From NCBI GenBank assembly GCA_964392615.1, contig CAYMRB010000055.1, forward strand, positions 1-32,089: a DNA stretch of 32,089 bases, in the 5' to 3' direction. Positions 22,759 to 30,907 of the stretch are shown piece by piece. Made by a program: the position numbers and the translations under genes. The notes under the pieces were generated by a model. That model saw nothing but the letters and a program-made list of their open reading frames with translations. It was not told the origin of the DNA and did not search any database. The stretch comes from CAYMRB01 sp964392615 (GTDB taxonomy: Bacteria; Planctomycetota; UBA8108). Within the stretch, counting starts at the first letter, position 1, and every line of letters begins with the position of its first letter.

Positions 22759-25059
22759 TCACATCAGCGACTGGGGGTCGACGTCGATCGCGCCGTCGAC
22801 CGCGCCCCGTCGCTTCAGATCGTCCGCGACGCCGCGGACGACGCGTCGCAACGCGTTCCCATGGCGTGACTTCAAGAGGATCTGGGCGCGGTAGCGACCC
22901 TGGAGTCGCGCGATCGGCGCCGCACACGGCCCGAGGACCTGCACGCCGTCTCCGCCGAGCCGGGCCGCGAGGATCCCGACAGAGCCGCCCGTTTCGTCAG
23001 CCGGAGCGAGGGCTCGGGCCGCCTCGTTCAGCCGCGCGCCGAGCCGCTGTCCCATCGCGCGCACCTTCTTCTCGTCCGTGCCGCTGAGCTGGACCTTCAC
23101 CAGGCGGCCGAACGGCGGATACCCCAGCGCCCGCCGGTTCTCGAGCTCGGTCGCGCAGAACGCCGGCCAATCGCCATCCGCCGCGCGGGCGATCGCGTAG
23201 TGTTCGGGCGCGAACGTCTGCACCATGACGCGGCCCCGCCGCGCGCCGCGGCCCGCGCGTCCGGACACCTGCGTGATCAACTGGTACGTCCGCTCCGCCG
23301 CGCGGAAGTCCGGGAAGTGGAGGCCGGTGTCGGCGGACAGCACGCCGACGAGGCTGACCTTGGGGAAGTCGTGTCCCTTCGCGACCATCTGCGTACCGAC
23401 GAGGATATCGTGCTCGCCGCGCGCGAAGCCGGACAGTGCCTCGCGCAGCGATCGGTGCGTCGTGATCGCGTCGCGATCGAGGCGCAGCACCCGGGCTTGG
23501 GGGTAGCGGCGCCCGAGCTCCGCGACGACCTTCTCCGTCCCGACTCCGCTGCGGCGAATGCGCGGTGAGTTGCAGTCCGGGCAATCGGTCGGCGCCGGTC
23601 GCGCGCGCCCGCAGTAGTGGCAGCGCACGACGCCGACACCGCGGTGGAGTGTCATGCTGACGTCGCACTCCTCGCACCGCTCGACGTAGCCACACTGCGG
23701 GCAGTGGACGTAGGTCGAGAAGCCACGGCGATTCAGGAAGAGCAAGGTCTGCTCGCCGTCCGCAAGTTGGCGCCGGATCTGGTAGTCGAGCTTCGGGCTG
23801 ACGAGGCCCGAGCCGTCGGGCTTGTAGAAGTTCTGATCGAGAGGAATCAGGTGGACGCTCGGGAGATCGTGGGGCGTCGCGCGGCGCGGCAGCTCGATCA
23901 GTCGGTACTTGCCGGACTGCGCGTTGTGCCACGATTCGAGCGACGGCGTGGCGGAACCGAGCACGATCGGCACGCCGAGCATCGACGCGCGCTTCACCGC
24001 GATATCACGCGCGTGGTAGCGCGGCGACGACTCCTGCTTGTAGCTCGGCTCGTGCTCCTCGTCGACGACGATGAGGCGCAGATCGGGGATCGGCGCGAAG
24101 ATCGCCGAGCGCGCGCCGATCACGAGCCGCGCTTCGCCGGCCTGGATGTCGCGCCATTGGCCGGTGCGCTCGTTCGGGCTCAGCATGCTGTGGAGCACGG
24201 CGACCGGCGTGTCCGGCAGCGCCTCGCGGAAGCGCAGCACGGTCTGTGGCGTCAGCGCGATCTCGGGCAGCAGCACGAGACCGCGGCCGCCCGCAGCGAG
24301 CACCTCGCGCAGCGCGCGGATGTAGACCTCGGTCTTGCCGCTCCCGGTGATGCCGCGCAGCAGGACGGCCGCGAAGCCGTCGGCCGCGATCAGTTCGTGG
24401 ATCGCGTCGACCGCGGTCTGCTGATCGGCGTTCAGCACGGGCTCCTCGCGGCCGGGCGGGTCGTCGCCGTCCGTCGCGTACGGGTCGCGGCGGTCGGCGA
24501 CCGACTCCTCGCAGAGCCAGCCGGCCTCGATCAGGCGCGCGAGGGTCGCGCCGGTCGTCGCGGCCTGGCGCAGGAGCTCGCCTCGGTCGCAGCGCGGCGG
24601 TTCGCCGCCGTGCGTCGCGAGGGCTCGCAGCACTCGGGCCTGTGCCGCCGCCCTGGACTCGCGGCGCTCGGCTTCCGTTTCCATCTCGGCCCGCGACGCG
24701 ACCGCGACGATCTCGCGGCGTCGCCGCTCGGTCTTGCCGGAGCGGATCGCGGGCGGCAGCGCGGCCTCGAGCACCTCCCCCCAACCGAGCTGGTAGTACG
24801 ACGCGATCCAACGCGTCAGCTCGAGCAAGTGCTCGTCGAAGCGACAGTCCGGATGCAGCAGCTCGCGGATCGGCTTGAGCTTCGCGTGCTCGCTCTCGTC
24901 GGGGAAGTCGACGCAGACTCCCGTCGTCGTGCGCGGGCCGAACGGGATCAGCACGCGATGTCCGCGCTCGATCTGCGCCTGCAGCTCATCGGGCACGCTG
25001 TAGTGGAACGACTTCGACAACGGGACGTTGACGGCGACTTCGGCGATGCGGCGCACCAT
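22759..25059 (-). CDS. priA: Primosomal protein N' (replication restart helicase PriA)
   Basis: PriA recognises stalled or D-loop forks and reloads the replisome; it is a 3'-5' superfamily 2 helicase. The 766-aa product is within the family range (732 in E. coli). The N-terminal 3'BD domain starts VRRIAEVAVNVPLSKSFHY. Helicase motifs are Walker A GITGSGKTEVYIRAL, the DEEH box LIVVDEEHEPSYKQE and GSATPSLESW. The zinc-binding insert is complete: CPQCGYVERCEECD followed by CHYCG and CPDC, eight cysteines. Helicase motif V/VI appear as GTQMVAKGHDFPKV and QVSGRAGRG. It starts 4 bp after the bshA stop, with GGAG overlapping the bshA end, so it is the last gene of the bsh transcript. That neighbour is unusual for priA. 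Confidence 0.95.
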   Translation of the reverse strand: MVRRIAEVAVNVPLSKSFHYSVPDELQAQIERGHRVLIPFGPRTTTGVCVDFPDESEHAKLKPIRELLHPDCRFDEHLLELTRWIASYYQLGWGEVLEAALPPAIRSGKTERRRREIVAVASRAEMETEAERRESRAAAQARVLRALATHGGEPPRCDRGELLRQAATTGATLARLIEAGWLCEESVADRRDPYATDGDDPPGREEPVLNADQQTAVDAIHELIAADGFAAVLLRGITGSGKTEVYIRALREVLAAGGRGLVLLPEIALTPQTVLRFREALPDTPVAVLHSMLSPNERTGQWRDIQAGEARLVIGARSAIFAPIPDLRLIVVDEEHEPSYKQESSPRYHARDIAVKRASMLGVPIVLGSATPSLESWHNAQSGKYRLIELPRRATPHDLPSVHLIPLDQNFYKPDGSGLVSPKLDYQIRRQLADGEQTLLFLNRRGFSTYVHCPQCGYVERCEECDVSMTLHRGVGVVRCHYCGRARPAPTDCPDCNSPRIRRSGVGTEKVVAELGRRYPQARVLRLDRDAITTHRSLREALSGFARGEHDILVGTQMVAKGHDFPKVSLVGVLSADTGLHFPDFRAAERTYQLITQVSGRAGRGARRGRVMVQTFAPEHYAIARAADGDWPAFCATELENRRALGYPPFGRLVKVQLSGTDEKKVRAMGQRLGARLNEAARALAPADETGGSVGILAARLGGDGVQVLGPCAAPIARLQGRYRAQILLKSRHGNALRRVVRGVADDLKRRGAVDGAIDVDPQSLM

Positions 25060-25063
25060 CGCG

Positions 25064-26227
25064 TCAGTCTCCGCGCGCCGTGCCGCCGATGACCTCGGCG
25101 TAGAAGTCCTCGTACTGGCCGACGACGCGCTCGAGCGGGAAGCGGGCCAGCGCCGACTCGCGCGCTGCCTTCCCCATCGCGCGGCGACGCTCGTCGTCCC
25201 TGACGAGCTGATACGCCATGTGCGCCATGCACTGCGGGTCGCCGACGTCGCACAGGAGCCCCGTGACGCCGTGCTCGACCACTTCCGGCAGCCCGCCGGC
25301 CCGGCTCGCGATCACCGGGACGCCGCACGCCATCGCCTCGAGGGCGGCGAGGCCGAAGCTCTCGTACTCGCTCGGCAGGATGAAGAGATCGAGCTGGGCG
25401 AGGATCTCGGCGACGTTGTCGATCGCGCCGAGGAACGTCACGTGCTCCGAGATGCCGAGCTCCGCGGCGAGGTTGCGGGCCGGCTCGAGGTCGACGCCGT
25501 CGCCGATCATCAGCAGATGCGCCGGCATGCTGCGGTGGAGGATGTGAACGGCGCGGATCACGTCGCAGACGCGCTTGACCGGGCGGAAGTTCGACAGGTG
25601 CCCGATCAGCACGCCGCGCGGGCACACATGGTGGCAGCGCTTCTCCTCGGAGCGCAGCGCTGGCGTGAACACGTCGCCGTCGATGAAGTTCGGTATGACC
25701 CGCACGGGGCGTTGCGGCTCGAAGCGCTGGCGCGTTTCGTCGGCGAGGTAATCGCTGACCGCCGTGATGCCGTCGGAGCGGTCCAGGCTGAACCGCGTGA
25801 TGTCGTGGAACGACGCGTCCAGCCCGACGAGCGTGATGTCCGTGCCGTGCAGCGTCGTCACGGTGCGTGGGCGGTTCTTCTCGCCGAGCATCTCGCCGCA
25901 GAGGTACGACGCGATCGCGTGGGGGATCGCGTAGTGGACGTGGATCAGGTCGAGCGGTGTCTTGCGGTGGACGTCCTGTAGCTTCGTCGCGAGCGCGAGG
26001 GTGTACGGCGGGTACTTGAACAACGGGTACGAGGTCACCTCGACCTCGTGGAAGAACGTGTTCGGATGGCTGTCCGGCACGCGAAACGGCAGCGAGTGGC
26101 TGAAGAAGTGCACCTGGTGTCCGCGCGCGGCCAGGGCGAGGCCGAGCTCGGACGCGACGATGCCGCTGCCTCCGTAGGTCGAGTGGCAGACGATGCCGAG
26201 GTTCAGTGGCCGAGTTTCAGAGATCAT
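25064..26227 (-). CDS. bshA: N-acetyl-alpha-D-glucosaminyl L-malate synthase (bacillithiol step 1)
   Basis: BshA is a GT4-family glycosyltransferase that joins GlcNAc from UDP-GlcNAc to L-malate, the first step of bacillithiol synthesis. The 387-aa length matches characterised enzymes (~377). The N-terminal Rossmann domain has NLGIVCHSTYGGSGIVASELG and the middle has LIHVHYAIPHAIASYL, both typical of BshA. The C-terminal domain carries the retaining-GT4 EX7E motif in EYESFGLAALEAMACGVPVIAS, followed by GGLPEVVEHGVTGLL. GT4 enzymes of other function share these general motifs, but the adjacent bshB1 and bshC settle the assignment. It overlaps the end of bshB1 by 11 bp, indicating coupled translation. 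Confidence 0.93.
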   Translation of the reverse strand: MISETRPLNLGIVCHSTYGGSGIVASELGLALAARGHQVHFFSHSLPFRVPDSHPNTFFHEVEVTSYPLFKYPPYTLALATKLQDVHRKTPLDLIHVHYAIPHAIASYLCGEMLGEKNRPRTVTTLHGTDITLVGLDASFHDITRFSLDRSDGITAVSDYLADETRQRFEPQRPVRVIPNFIDGDVFTPALRSEEKRCHHVCPRGVLIGHLSNFRPVKRVCDVIRAVHILHRSMPAHLLMIGDGVDLEPARNLAAELGISEHVTFLGAIDNVAEILAQLDLFILPSEYESFGLAALEAMACGVPVIASRAGGLPEVVEHGVTGLLCDVGDPQCMAHMAYQLVRDDERRRAMGKAARESALARFPLERVVGQYEDFYAEVIGGTARGD

Positions 26228-27011
26228 CGCGCTCTCGAGCGTCGTTGCCGCCGATCGGGAACTCCCACGGCATCTTCTCGAACTGCTGGACCGGATCGTC
26301 GACCGGCAGCGGCGTCGGGCTCGTGAAGCCCTCGCCGAACTGCGCTCCGATCAGGAAGCCGAACCGACGCAGGCCTCCCTCGACCCACTCCATGAACTCC
26401 GGATGCGAGATACGGGTCTTCGGCGCATCGGGGCTGGCGTCGTCCTGGTAGAACTGCGACCGGAAGCAAGCGACGGCGCGGCGGCGGGTCTCCATGACGG
26501 GCGACACGTCGACGACGAGGTCGGGAACCGTCGATCGGCTCGTGATCGCGTTGAGCACGGCATGCGGTCGCCACGCCGGCAGCCCCGGGTTGTACTTCTC
26601 GACGCCGGCGAGGTAGACGCTGCGCGCGACGATCTCGCCGGCCGCGCAGTGATCGGGGTGATGGTCCTCGCGTGGCATCGCCATGACGACGCGCGGTCTC
26701 ATCGCGCGCAGCAGCTCGACGACGCGAGCGCGCTCGTCGTCGCCGTCGCGCAGGCCGCCGTCCGGGAAGCCGAGGTTGATGCGACACGCGAGGCCGAGCT
26801 CGCGCGCCGCCGCCGCGGCCTCGCTGGCGCGGATCTCGGGTGTGCCACGGGATCCGAGCTCGCCGCGGGTGAAGTCGACGACTCCGACGCGGTGCCCGCG
26901 CGCCGCCGTGAGCGCCAGCGTGCCGCCGCAGATCAGCTCGGCGTCGTCCGGGTGGGCCATGAACGCGACGAGGTCGCATTCGACGGGTGCGTCGTGCACG
27001 GGAACTGTCAT
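26217..27011 (-). CDS. bshB1: GlcNAc-malate deacetylase (bacillithiol step 2)
   Basis: A LmbE/PIG-L family zinc deacetylase of 264 aa that removes the acetyl group from GlcNAc-malate to give GlcN-malate. The zinc and catalytic motif is AFMAHPDDAELICGGT (His, Asp, Asp), the second zinc ligand set is in PREDHHPDHCAAGEIV, and TRGELGSRGTPEIRASEAAAAARELG is the usual BshB1 segment. The C-terminal part, ISHPEFMEWVEGGLRRFGFLIGAQFGEGF, is the loop region seen in bacillithiol-type rather than mycothiol-type members. The length is slightly above the B. subtilis enzyme (236). It starts 33 bp after bshC and overlaps bshA by 11 bp, forming the middle of the operon. No ribosome site is evident before the ATG. 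Confidence 0.93.
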   Translation of the reverse strand: MTVPVHDAPVECDLVAFMAHPDDAELICGGTLALTAARGHRVGVVDFTRGELGSRGTPEIRASEAAAAARELGLACRINLGFPDGGLRDGDDERARVVELLRAMRPRVVMAMPREDHHPDHCAAGEIVARSVYLAGVEKYNPGLPAWRPHAVLNAITSRSTVPDLVVDVSPVMETRRRAVACFRSQFYQDDASPDAPKTRISHPEFMEWVEGGLRRFGFLIGAQFGEGFTSPTPLPVDDPVQQFEKMPWEFPIGGNDARERDDL

Positions 27012-27044
27012 GGCATCAGACTAGATCCGGTCACGCAGCGCCGG

Positions 27045-28718
27045 TCAATGCTCCTCGATCAGCACGAGCCGATGCTCGAGCGCGGTCGGGTCGGTTTCGA
27101 TCGTGGCGATCAGGTCGTCGAGCCAGTCGGTGCCGTACCGGCCGACGAGCTCGAGCCAGCCGCGGCGTCGCTCCTGGAGCTCTCCATCCGGAAACGCCTC
27201 GCGCCACACGCGTTCGGCTGCGGGCCACAGGTCGTCGCGTTCCCGCGCGTGCGCTTTCGAGGCTCGAGCGGCGAGCTTCTCGAGCGCTGCGTCGATACCG
27301 CCGATCGCGCGTTCGAGACCGCGCTGCGCGGCGGGGAGCTCGGCGCAGAGGGCATCGGCCGTGCGGCGGAACGCGCTTCGCACGTCGTCGAGATCGCGCA
27401 ACGCCGCCGACGGGGTCGCGGGGGGCAGCAGATCCGTCGCCTCTCGGGCTCGGGAGAAGCTCTCGAGGTCGAGACCGAGCCGCCGCCAGGCGCGCGTGGC
27501 GCGACCGCCGAGAATCGTCGCCTGGAAGCGCAGCGCGATCGCGGGACGGCGTACGGCGAGCCAATCGGCCAGCGCATCGAGCTGCGCGAAGTAGCCGACT
27601 TCGGCCGCGCCGCCGATCGTCGCGACGCAGGGCAGCAGGCTCTGCTGGATCAGCGGTCGCAGCAGAGCGCCGCTGGAGAACCGCTGCGGCTCGCGATCGA
27701 GCTCGTCGAGAAGCTTCGCGCGCTCGATCGTCGGCCCGCCGCCGTCGACGCGGAGGTCGCCGCTTTCCGTCGGCGACAGGTGGTGACGGCGTCCGTCGTC
27801 GTCGAGACGGAAGAGGGGCAGTCGCGCTCGCACGAACGGATCGAGGCCGCTCGCGGCGACCTCGGCAGCGCCGCGCTGGACGGCGCCGAGGGCCGCACCG
27901 GGCGACTCGATCACGCGACGAAAAAGCGGCCGTGCGAGGGGGCGCAGCTGCTCCGGATCGATGACGACCAGGCCGCGGTCGCCGAGCAGCGTCGCGAGCA
28001 TCGCGGCGAAGCCGCCGGCGACGCTACGCTCGCGATAAGCGTCGACGAGCGCGACCGCATCGTCCCCGCACTGCAGCGAGGCGAAGTGTTCCGAAGCGGC
28101 GTCGAGTACCGCGACGGTCGCCGGATCGACATCGCGGGAACTCAGCGGCCGGCGGTCGTCCGGGTGGGGGAGCGAGAACGCGACGGCATCGTCGGACGCC
28201 CCGCCGCCGGAGGCGGCCCCGAAGCGGGCCGTGCGCACCTCGTCGATATCGTGGTCCTCGCCGGCGACCCAGAAGCCCGGAATGCAACGCGTTCCGTGAT
28301 GCGTCTCGATCCAGCGGGCGGTCGCGATGGCGGACAGCGCCTTCAGCAGCGTGTAGATCGGACCGCCGAGGAATCCCGGCTGCTGTCCGGTGACGATGCA
28401 GGTCGTCGCGTCGTCACCGAGAGCGCTGAGAGCTCGCTCGGCCGCTGTCGTGAGAGGCAGGCGCCAATTCGTGTAGGTCGCTCGGAACGCGTCGACGAGC
28501 TCGGCTCGCGACGTCCCGAGGTCCGACGGGATCGCGGCCTGGCGGTCGAGACCTGGCGCGTCGATCGCGAGCTCCGGATGCGCCAGCAGGAACCACGCGT
28601 CGTCCGTCGGCGGACCGCTCGTCGTCGCAGCGGACGGATGTGGCCCGCGTCGCCTGTATCGCTGGCGATTCTCGAACCAGGAGCGCGGCAGGGGCTGGAC
28701 GACGGCGCGTGAGGGCAT
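27045..28718 (-). CDS. bshC: Putative cysteine ligase (bacillithiol step 3)
   Basis: BshC is required for the last step of bacillithiol synthesis, addition of cysteine to GlcN-malate. The 557-aa protein matches the family (about 540 aa). Diagnostic stretches are CIVTGQQPGFLGGPIYTLLKALSAIATA, with the TGQQxG...GPxY motif, and PGFWVAGEDHDIDEV. The C-terminal half is rich in coiled-coil-like helices (RDLDDVRSAFRRTADALCAELPAAQRGLERAI) as in the family. The open frame continues upstream to 28877, but the ATG at 28718 is the first start that follows the predicted promoter; the extra residues are low-complexity. No ribosome site precedes it, so the start is provisional. First gene of the bshC-bshB1-bshA-priA operon. 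Confidence 0.9.
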   Translation of the reverse strand: MPSRAVVQPLPRSWFENRQRYRRRGPHPSAATTSGPPTDDAWFLLAHPELAIDAPGLDRQAAIPSDLGTSRAELVDAFRATYTNWRLPLTTAAERALSALGDDATTCIVTGQQPGFLGGPIYTLLKALSAIATARWIETHHGTRCIPGFWVAGEDHDIDEVRTARFGAASGGGASDDAVAFSLPHPDDRRPLSSRDVDPATVAVLDAASEHFASLQCGDDAVALVDAYRERSVAGGFAAMLATLLGDRGLVVIDPEQLRPLARPLFRRVIESPGAALGAVQRGAAEVAASGLDPFVRARLPLFRLDDDGRRHHLSPTESGDLRVDGGGPTIERAKLLDELDREPQRFSSGALLRPLIQQSLLPCVATIGGAAEVGYFAQLDALADWLAVRRPAIALRFQATILGGRATRAWRRLGLDLESFSRAREATDLLPPATPSAALRDLDDVRSAFRRTADALCAELPAAQRGLERAIGGIDAALEKLAARASKAHARERDDLWPAAERVWREAFPDGELQERRRGWLELVGRYGTDWLDDLIATIETDPTALEHRLVLIEEH

Positions 28719-28803
28719 GCCGGAGGAGAGGGGACCCGGGACCGTGAGGTTCAGAGGACCGCGACGAGTCGCGACGGTCGGCGACCCGGCGGCGAAGGTG
28801 GAG

Positions 28804-28832
28804 AGTATACCTCGCGTGCCGCGGCGTGCCAC
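28804..28832 (-). promoter_or_regulatory. Predicted promoter of the bsh-priA operon
   Basis: On the minus strand, GTGGCA (28832-28827, 4/6 to TTGACA) is followed by a 17-base spacer and TATACT (28809-28804, 5/6 to TATAAT). Transcription would begin near 28797, leaving a leader of about 79 nt before the bshC ATG. The box lies in the gap after the methyltransferase gene, so the operon can be transcribed on its own. Confidence 0.5.
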
Positions 28833-28884
28833 GATCGCGCTGCAGCAGGAGTCATCCACCGCGCCGCCGTCGGCCAACGGGATG

Positions 28885-29649
28885 CTACGCCCGCGTGCCG
28901 ACGTACGCGAGCCGCGGTGAGTCGCTCGCGACCGGGGCGCCGCTCAGGTCGCCGTAGACGTCGTCGACCTCGAGTCCCGCAGCGCTCAGGAGTCGCCGGA
29001 ACTCGTCTTCCCGCCACACGCGCACCGACTCGACGTACTCCTTGCGCGTGCCATCGCGCGTGTCGCGCAATCGGATTCGCTTCTCGACGCGGCGGCGTTC
29101 CGCGTCGAACCAGCGCTCCTCGATGACGGCGAACGGTCCGGCCGTGCGCTCGGTGCGCGGGACGAGAGCCGCGACGACCGCGTCGGGGTTCATCAGGTCG
29201 ATGAGGAAACGCCCGCCGCGTCGCAGCACGCGGGCGATCTCACGCGCCGCCGCGGCGTTCTCGTCGTCGCGGTCGAAGTAGCCGAAGCTCGTGAAGAAGT
29301 TCGCCACGACGTCGAAGCCGTCCGTCGCGCCCGCATCGGCGAATGGCAGGTGGCGCATGTCCGCGCAGACCAGTGCGGTGCCGCGATCGCGCGGCGCCTG
29401 GCGCAGGAGCGCCGCGGACAGATCGAGTCCGACCGCGTCGATCTCGTGACCGCGGAAGGCCGCGAGATGGCGGCCGTAGCCGCAGCACAGGTCGAGGACC
29501 CGGTCGCTCGGCGCCATCGCGAGGCGCTCGACGACAAACGCGACCTCGGCGTCGGCCTGCTCCTGCGTGCGGCCGTGATACAGGACGCGGTAGTCCTCGT
29601 TGAAGTGCTCGCGGAACCACGCGGGCGACGGGGCAGATCGCGGCGACAT
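28885..29649 (-). CDS. Class I SAM-dependent methyltransferase
   Basis: A 254-aa Rossmann methyltransferase. Motif I is RVLDLCCGYGRHLAAF, motif II ends in VGLDLS, the following acidic strand is LVCADMRHLPFAD, and DVVANFFTSFGYFDRDDEN is a typical substrate-side segment. It resembles the Methyltransf_25/11 group seen in small-molecule methylation; the acceptor is unknown. The frame is open back to 29931, but the ATG at 29649 fits the domain start (PAWFREHFNEDY). A TACAAT -10 box lies six bases before this ATG and there is no ribosome site, which suggests a leaderless mRNA. It ends 53 bp before the bsh promoter, so it is an independent unit. Confidence 0.88.
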   Translation of the reverse strand: MSPRSAPSPAWFREHFNEDYRVLYHGRTQEQADAEVAFVVERLAMAPSDRVLDLCCGYGRHLAAFRGHEIDAVGLDLSAALLRQAPRDRGTALVCADMRHLPFADAGATDGFDVVANFFTSFGYFDRDDENAAAAREIARVLRRGGRFLIDLMNPDAVVAALVPRTERTAGPFAVIEERWFDAERRRVEKRIRLRDTRDGTRKEYVESVRVWREDEFRRLLSAAGLEVDDVYGDLSGAPVASDSPRLAYVGTRA

Positions 29650-29655
29650 GGCGGG

Positions 29656-29661
29656 ATTGTA
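29656..29661 (-). promoter_or_regulatory. -10-like box immediately before the methyltransferase ATG
   Basis: Minus-strand TACAAT (5/6 to consensus) stands six bases before the ATG at 29649. Transcription from it would begin at or next to the start codon. The -35 region at a 17-base spacing is CTGGCG, only 3/6 to TTGACA, so the call rests mostly on the -10. Confidence 0.35.
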
Positions 29662-29728
29662 GCAGGGACGGCCGCGGGCGCCAGGGGGCCGGTGGGTGGC
29701 CTCCTGGAAGGCCGCGACCCCGTCTCCC

Positions 29729-29834
29729 CGCCGGTCGGCTCCGACTCCGGCCGCGGTGAGCGGCGGAGTTGAGCCGCCAGACGAGCGACGTCCGGAGGCT
29801 TCGGAACGATCGCCGCCGGTCGGCTCCGACTCCG
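29729..29834. repeat. Two identical 21-bp direct repeats in the intergenic region
   Basis: Two identical 21-bp copies, at 29729-29749 and 29814-29834, share the core GCCGGTCGGCTCCGACTC. A third, partial copy (CTCCCCGCCGGTC) is at 29886-29898 and matches the left flank of the first. The stretch 29650-29973 (324 bp) holds no gene; besides these it contains a small GGCGG/CCGCC stem at 29762-29778 and the long hairpin at 29837-29908. Dispersed-repeat origin is likely. Confidence 0.85.
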
Positions 29835-29836
29835 CG

Positions 29837-29908
29837 GGCATGGGCTGCCGGCGGGAGGGGCGCCCCAACGGCCGCGACCACCCCTCTCCCCGCCGGTCAG
29901 CCCATGCC
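29837..29908. repeat. Long imperfect hairpin, 72 nt
   Basis: GGCATGGGCTG (29837-29847) pairs perfectly with CAGCCCATGCC (29898-29908). After one bulged T at 29897, CCGGCGGG (29848-29855) pairs with CCCGCCGG (29889-29896), and after a second bulge five more pairs (29856-29860 with 29883-29887, one G-U) are possible. This gives about 24 pairs around a 22-nt loop. It sits in the divergent region between the methyltransferase and the 97-aa gene and could form in either transcript or as a cruciform. Confidence 0.8.
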
Positions 29909-29912
29909 ATGG

Positions 29913-29941
29913 TTGACCCGCTGCGGCACATCCGTTACCAG
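29913..29941 (+). promoter_or_regulatory. Possible promoter of the 97-aa gene
   Basis: TTGACC (29913-29918, 5/6) lies 17 bases before TACCAG (29936-29941, 3/6 and lacking the final T). It directly follows the long hairpin and would give a leader of about 25 nt before the ATG at 29974. The weak -10 makes this tentative. Confidence 0.3.
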
Positions 29942-29973
29942 TACGCGTTTCCGATCGCGCGGCAAACCTCGCC

Positions 29974-30267
29974 ATGGCACTCTCGATCAACTACCCCGAC
30001 AAGATCCTCGCCGGCCTGAACCAGTCCTACACGCTGACCAGCTCCAGCGGGGCTCCGAGCGGGGAGATCCGCGTCGACGGGGTCGCCGTCCCGCACCGCG
30101 TGATCCTGCTCGGCATTCCGAAAACCCACACCGGCGACGGGCCTCCGGAGGAGAAGTACAAGGTCTCCTTCCTGCTGCCGGCGGACTCCGTCGGCAAGAA
30201 GCTGGAGCTCGCGTTTGCGGCGGGTGACGGCCGCGTCGAGGAGTCGCAGGACATCCTCGCCGAGTGA
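29974..30267 (+). CDS. Hypothetical 97-aa protein
   Basis: I do not recognise this protein. It has no signal peptide or membrane segment. The pattern MALSINYPDKILAGLNQSYTL, then GEIRVDGVAVPHRVILLG and EKYKVSFLLPADSVGKKLELAF alternates polar and hydrophobic residues, as in a small beta-sandwich (Ig- or DUF-like) domain, and ends in a Glu/Asp-rich tail VEESQDILAE. Codon use is similar to its neighbours and the third positions are GC-rich, supporting real coding. There is no ribosome site before the ATG. It is isolated: a repeat-rich region lies upstream and a convergent lipoprotein gene begins its stop 22 bp downstream. Confidence 0.65.
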   Translation: MALSINYPDKILAGLNQSYTLTSSSGAPSGEIRVDGVAVPHRVILLGIPKTHTGDGPPEEKYKVSFLLPADSVGKKLELAFAAGDGRVEESQDILAE

Positions 30268-30289
30268 GTCGGGCGTTGGAGGGCTCGGG

Positions 30290-30907
30290 TCAGCGGTTGC
30301 CGAGGTAGCCGCCGAGGTAGAACACCAGGCGCACCGAGTCGAACCACGCGTGCGCGATCTCGTCCCCCTCGTCCTTCGAGAACCCGGCTCGAAGCAGGCG
30401 CGTCGGGTCGGGTTTCGGGATGATCCGGCGCTGCTCCGAGTCGACGTCGATCAGGAAGAACGGCTCCCCGTTGTTCGGCGGCGTCGCGCCGGAGTGTTCG
30501 GGCACGTCGAAGAGTCCCGCGTCGTCCAGGCTCTCGAGGACGTCGGCCAGCTCCTCCGGCGTGACGAAGTAGATCGGCGTCTCGGACGAGACCTTGAAGC
30601 CCTTCTGCTTCATCCGTCCGATCTCCGCGCCGCCGGTACCGAGCGAGGGGGTCGCGTCGCCCGGCCCTCCGCTGCGCCAGCCGATCGCGCCGGTCTTGAC
30701 CTCGACAGCGCTGGAAGCCGCGGCGGGATCGCCGATGGCGAAGATCAGCGTTTGCGACGCCAGCTTGCCGCGATTCATCGTCCCCCTCGGCGCCGGGTCG
30801 TGATAGACGACCATGCCTTCGGTGGGCGGCGTCCGGCAACCGCTCGCCGTGCCGAGCAGCGCGGTGAGCGCGATGGCGACGAGCCAGCCTCTGCAGCGTC
30901 CCGTCAA
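30290..30907 (-). CDS. Small predicted lipoprotein
   Basis: A 205-aa exported protein starting at a TTG that overlaps the PilZ stop codon (TTGA), with signal WLVAIALTALLGTASGC and lipobox ASGC near residue 21. The mature part has VVYHDPAPRGTMNRGKLASQTLIFAIGDPAAA, a segment describing PilZ-independent folding, then PIYFVTPEELADVLESLDDAGLFDVPEHSG and FFLIDVDSEQRRIIPKPDP. No known family is evident. The open frame continues upstream to 31387, inside and before the PilZ gene, but the signal peptide and the four-base overlap fix the start near 30907. TTG with no clear ribosome site means expression probably depends on coupling to PilZ translation. Confidence 0.72.
   Translation of the reverse strand: MTGRCRGWLVAIALTALLGTASGCRTPPTEGMVVYHDPAPRGTMNRGKLASQTLIFAIGDPAAASSAVEVKTGAIGWRSGGPGDATPSLGTGGAEIGRMKQKGFKVSSETPIYFVTPEELADVLESLDDAGLFDVPEHSGATPPNNGEPFFLIDVDSEQRRIIPKPDPTRLLRAGFSKDEGDEIAHAWFDSVRLVFYLGGYLGNR

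Noticed and set aside
26193..28712. An 839-codon plus-strand open frame across bshB1 and bshC
   Set aside because: It lies antisense to two well-supported genes and has no recognisable domain; long antisense frames are expected at this GC content.
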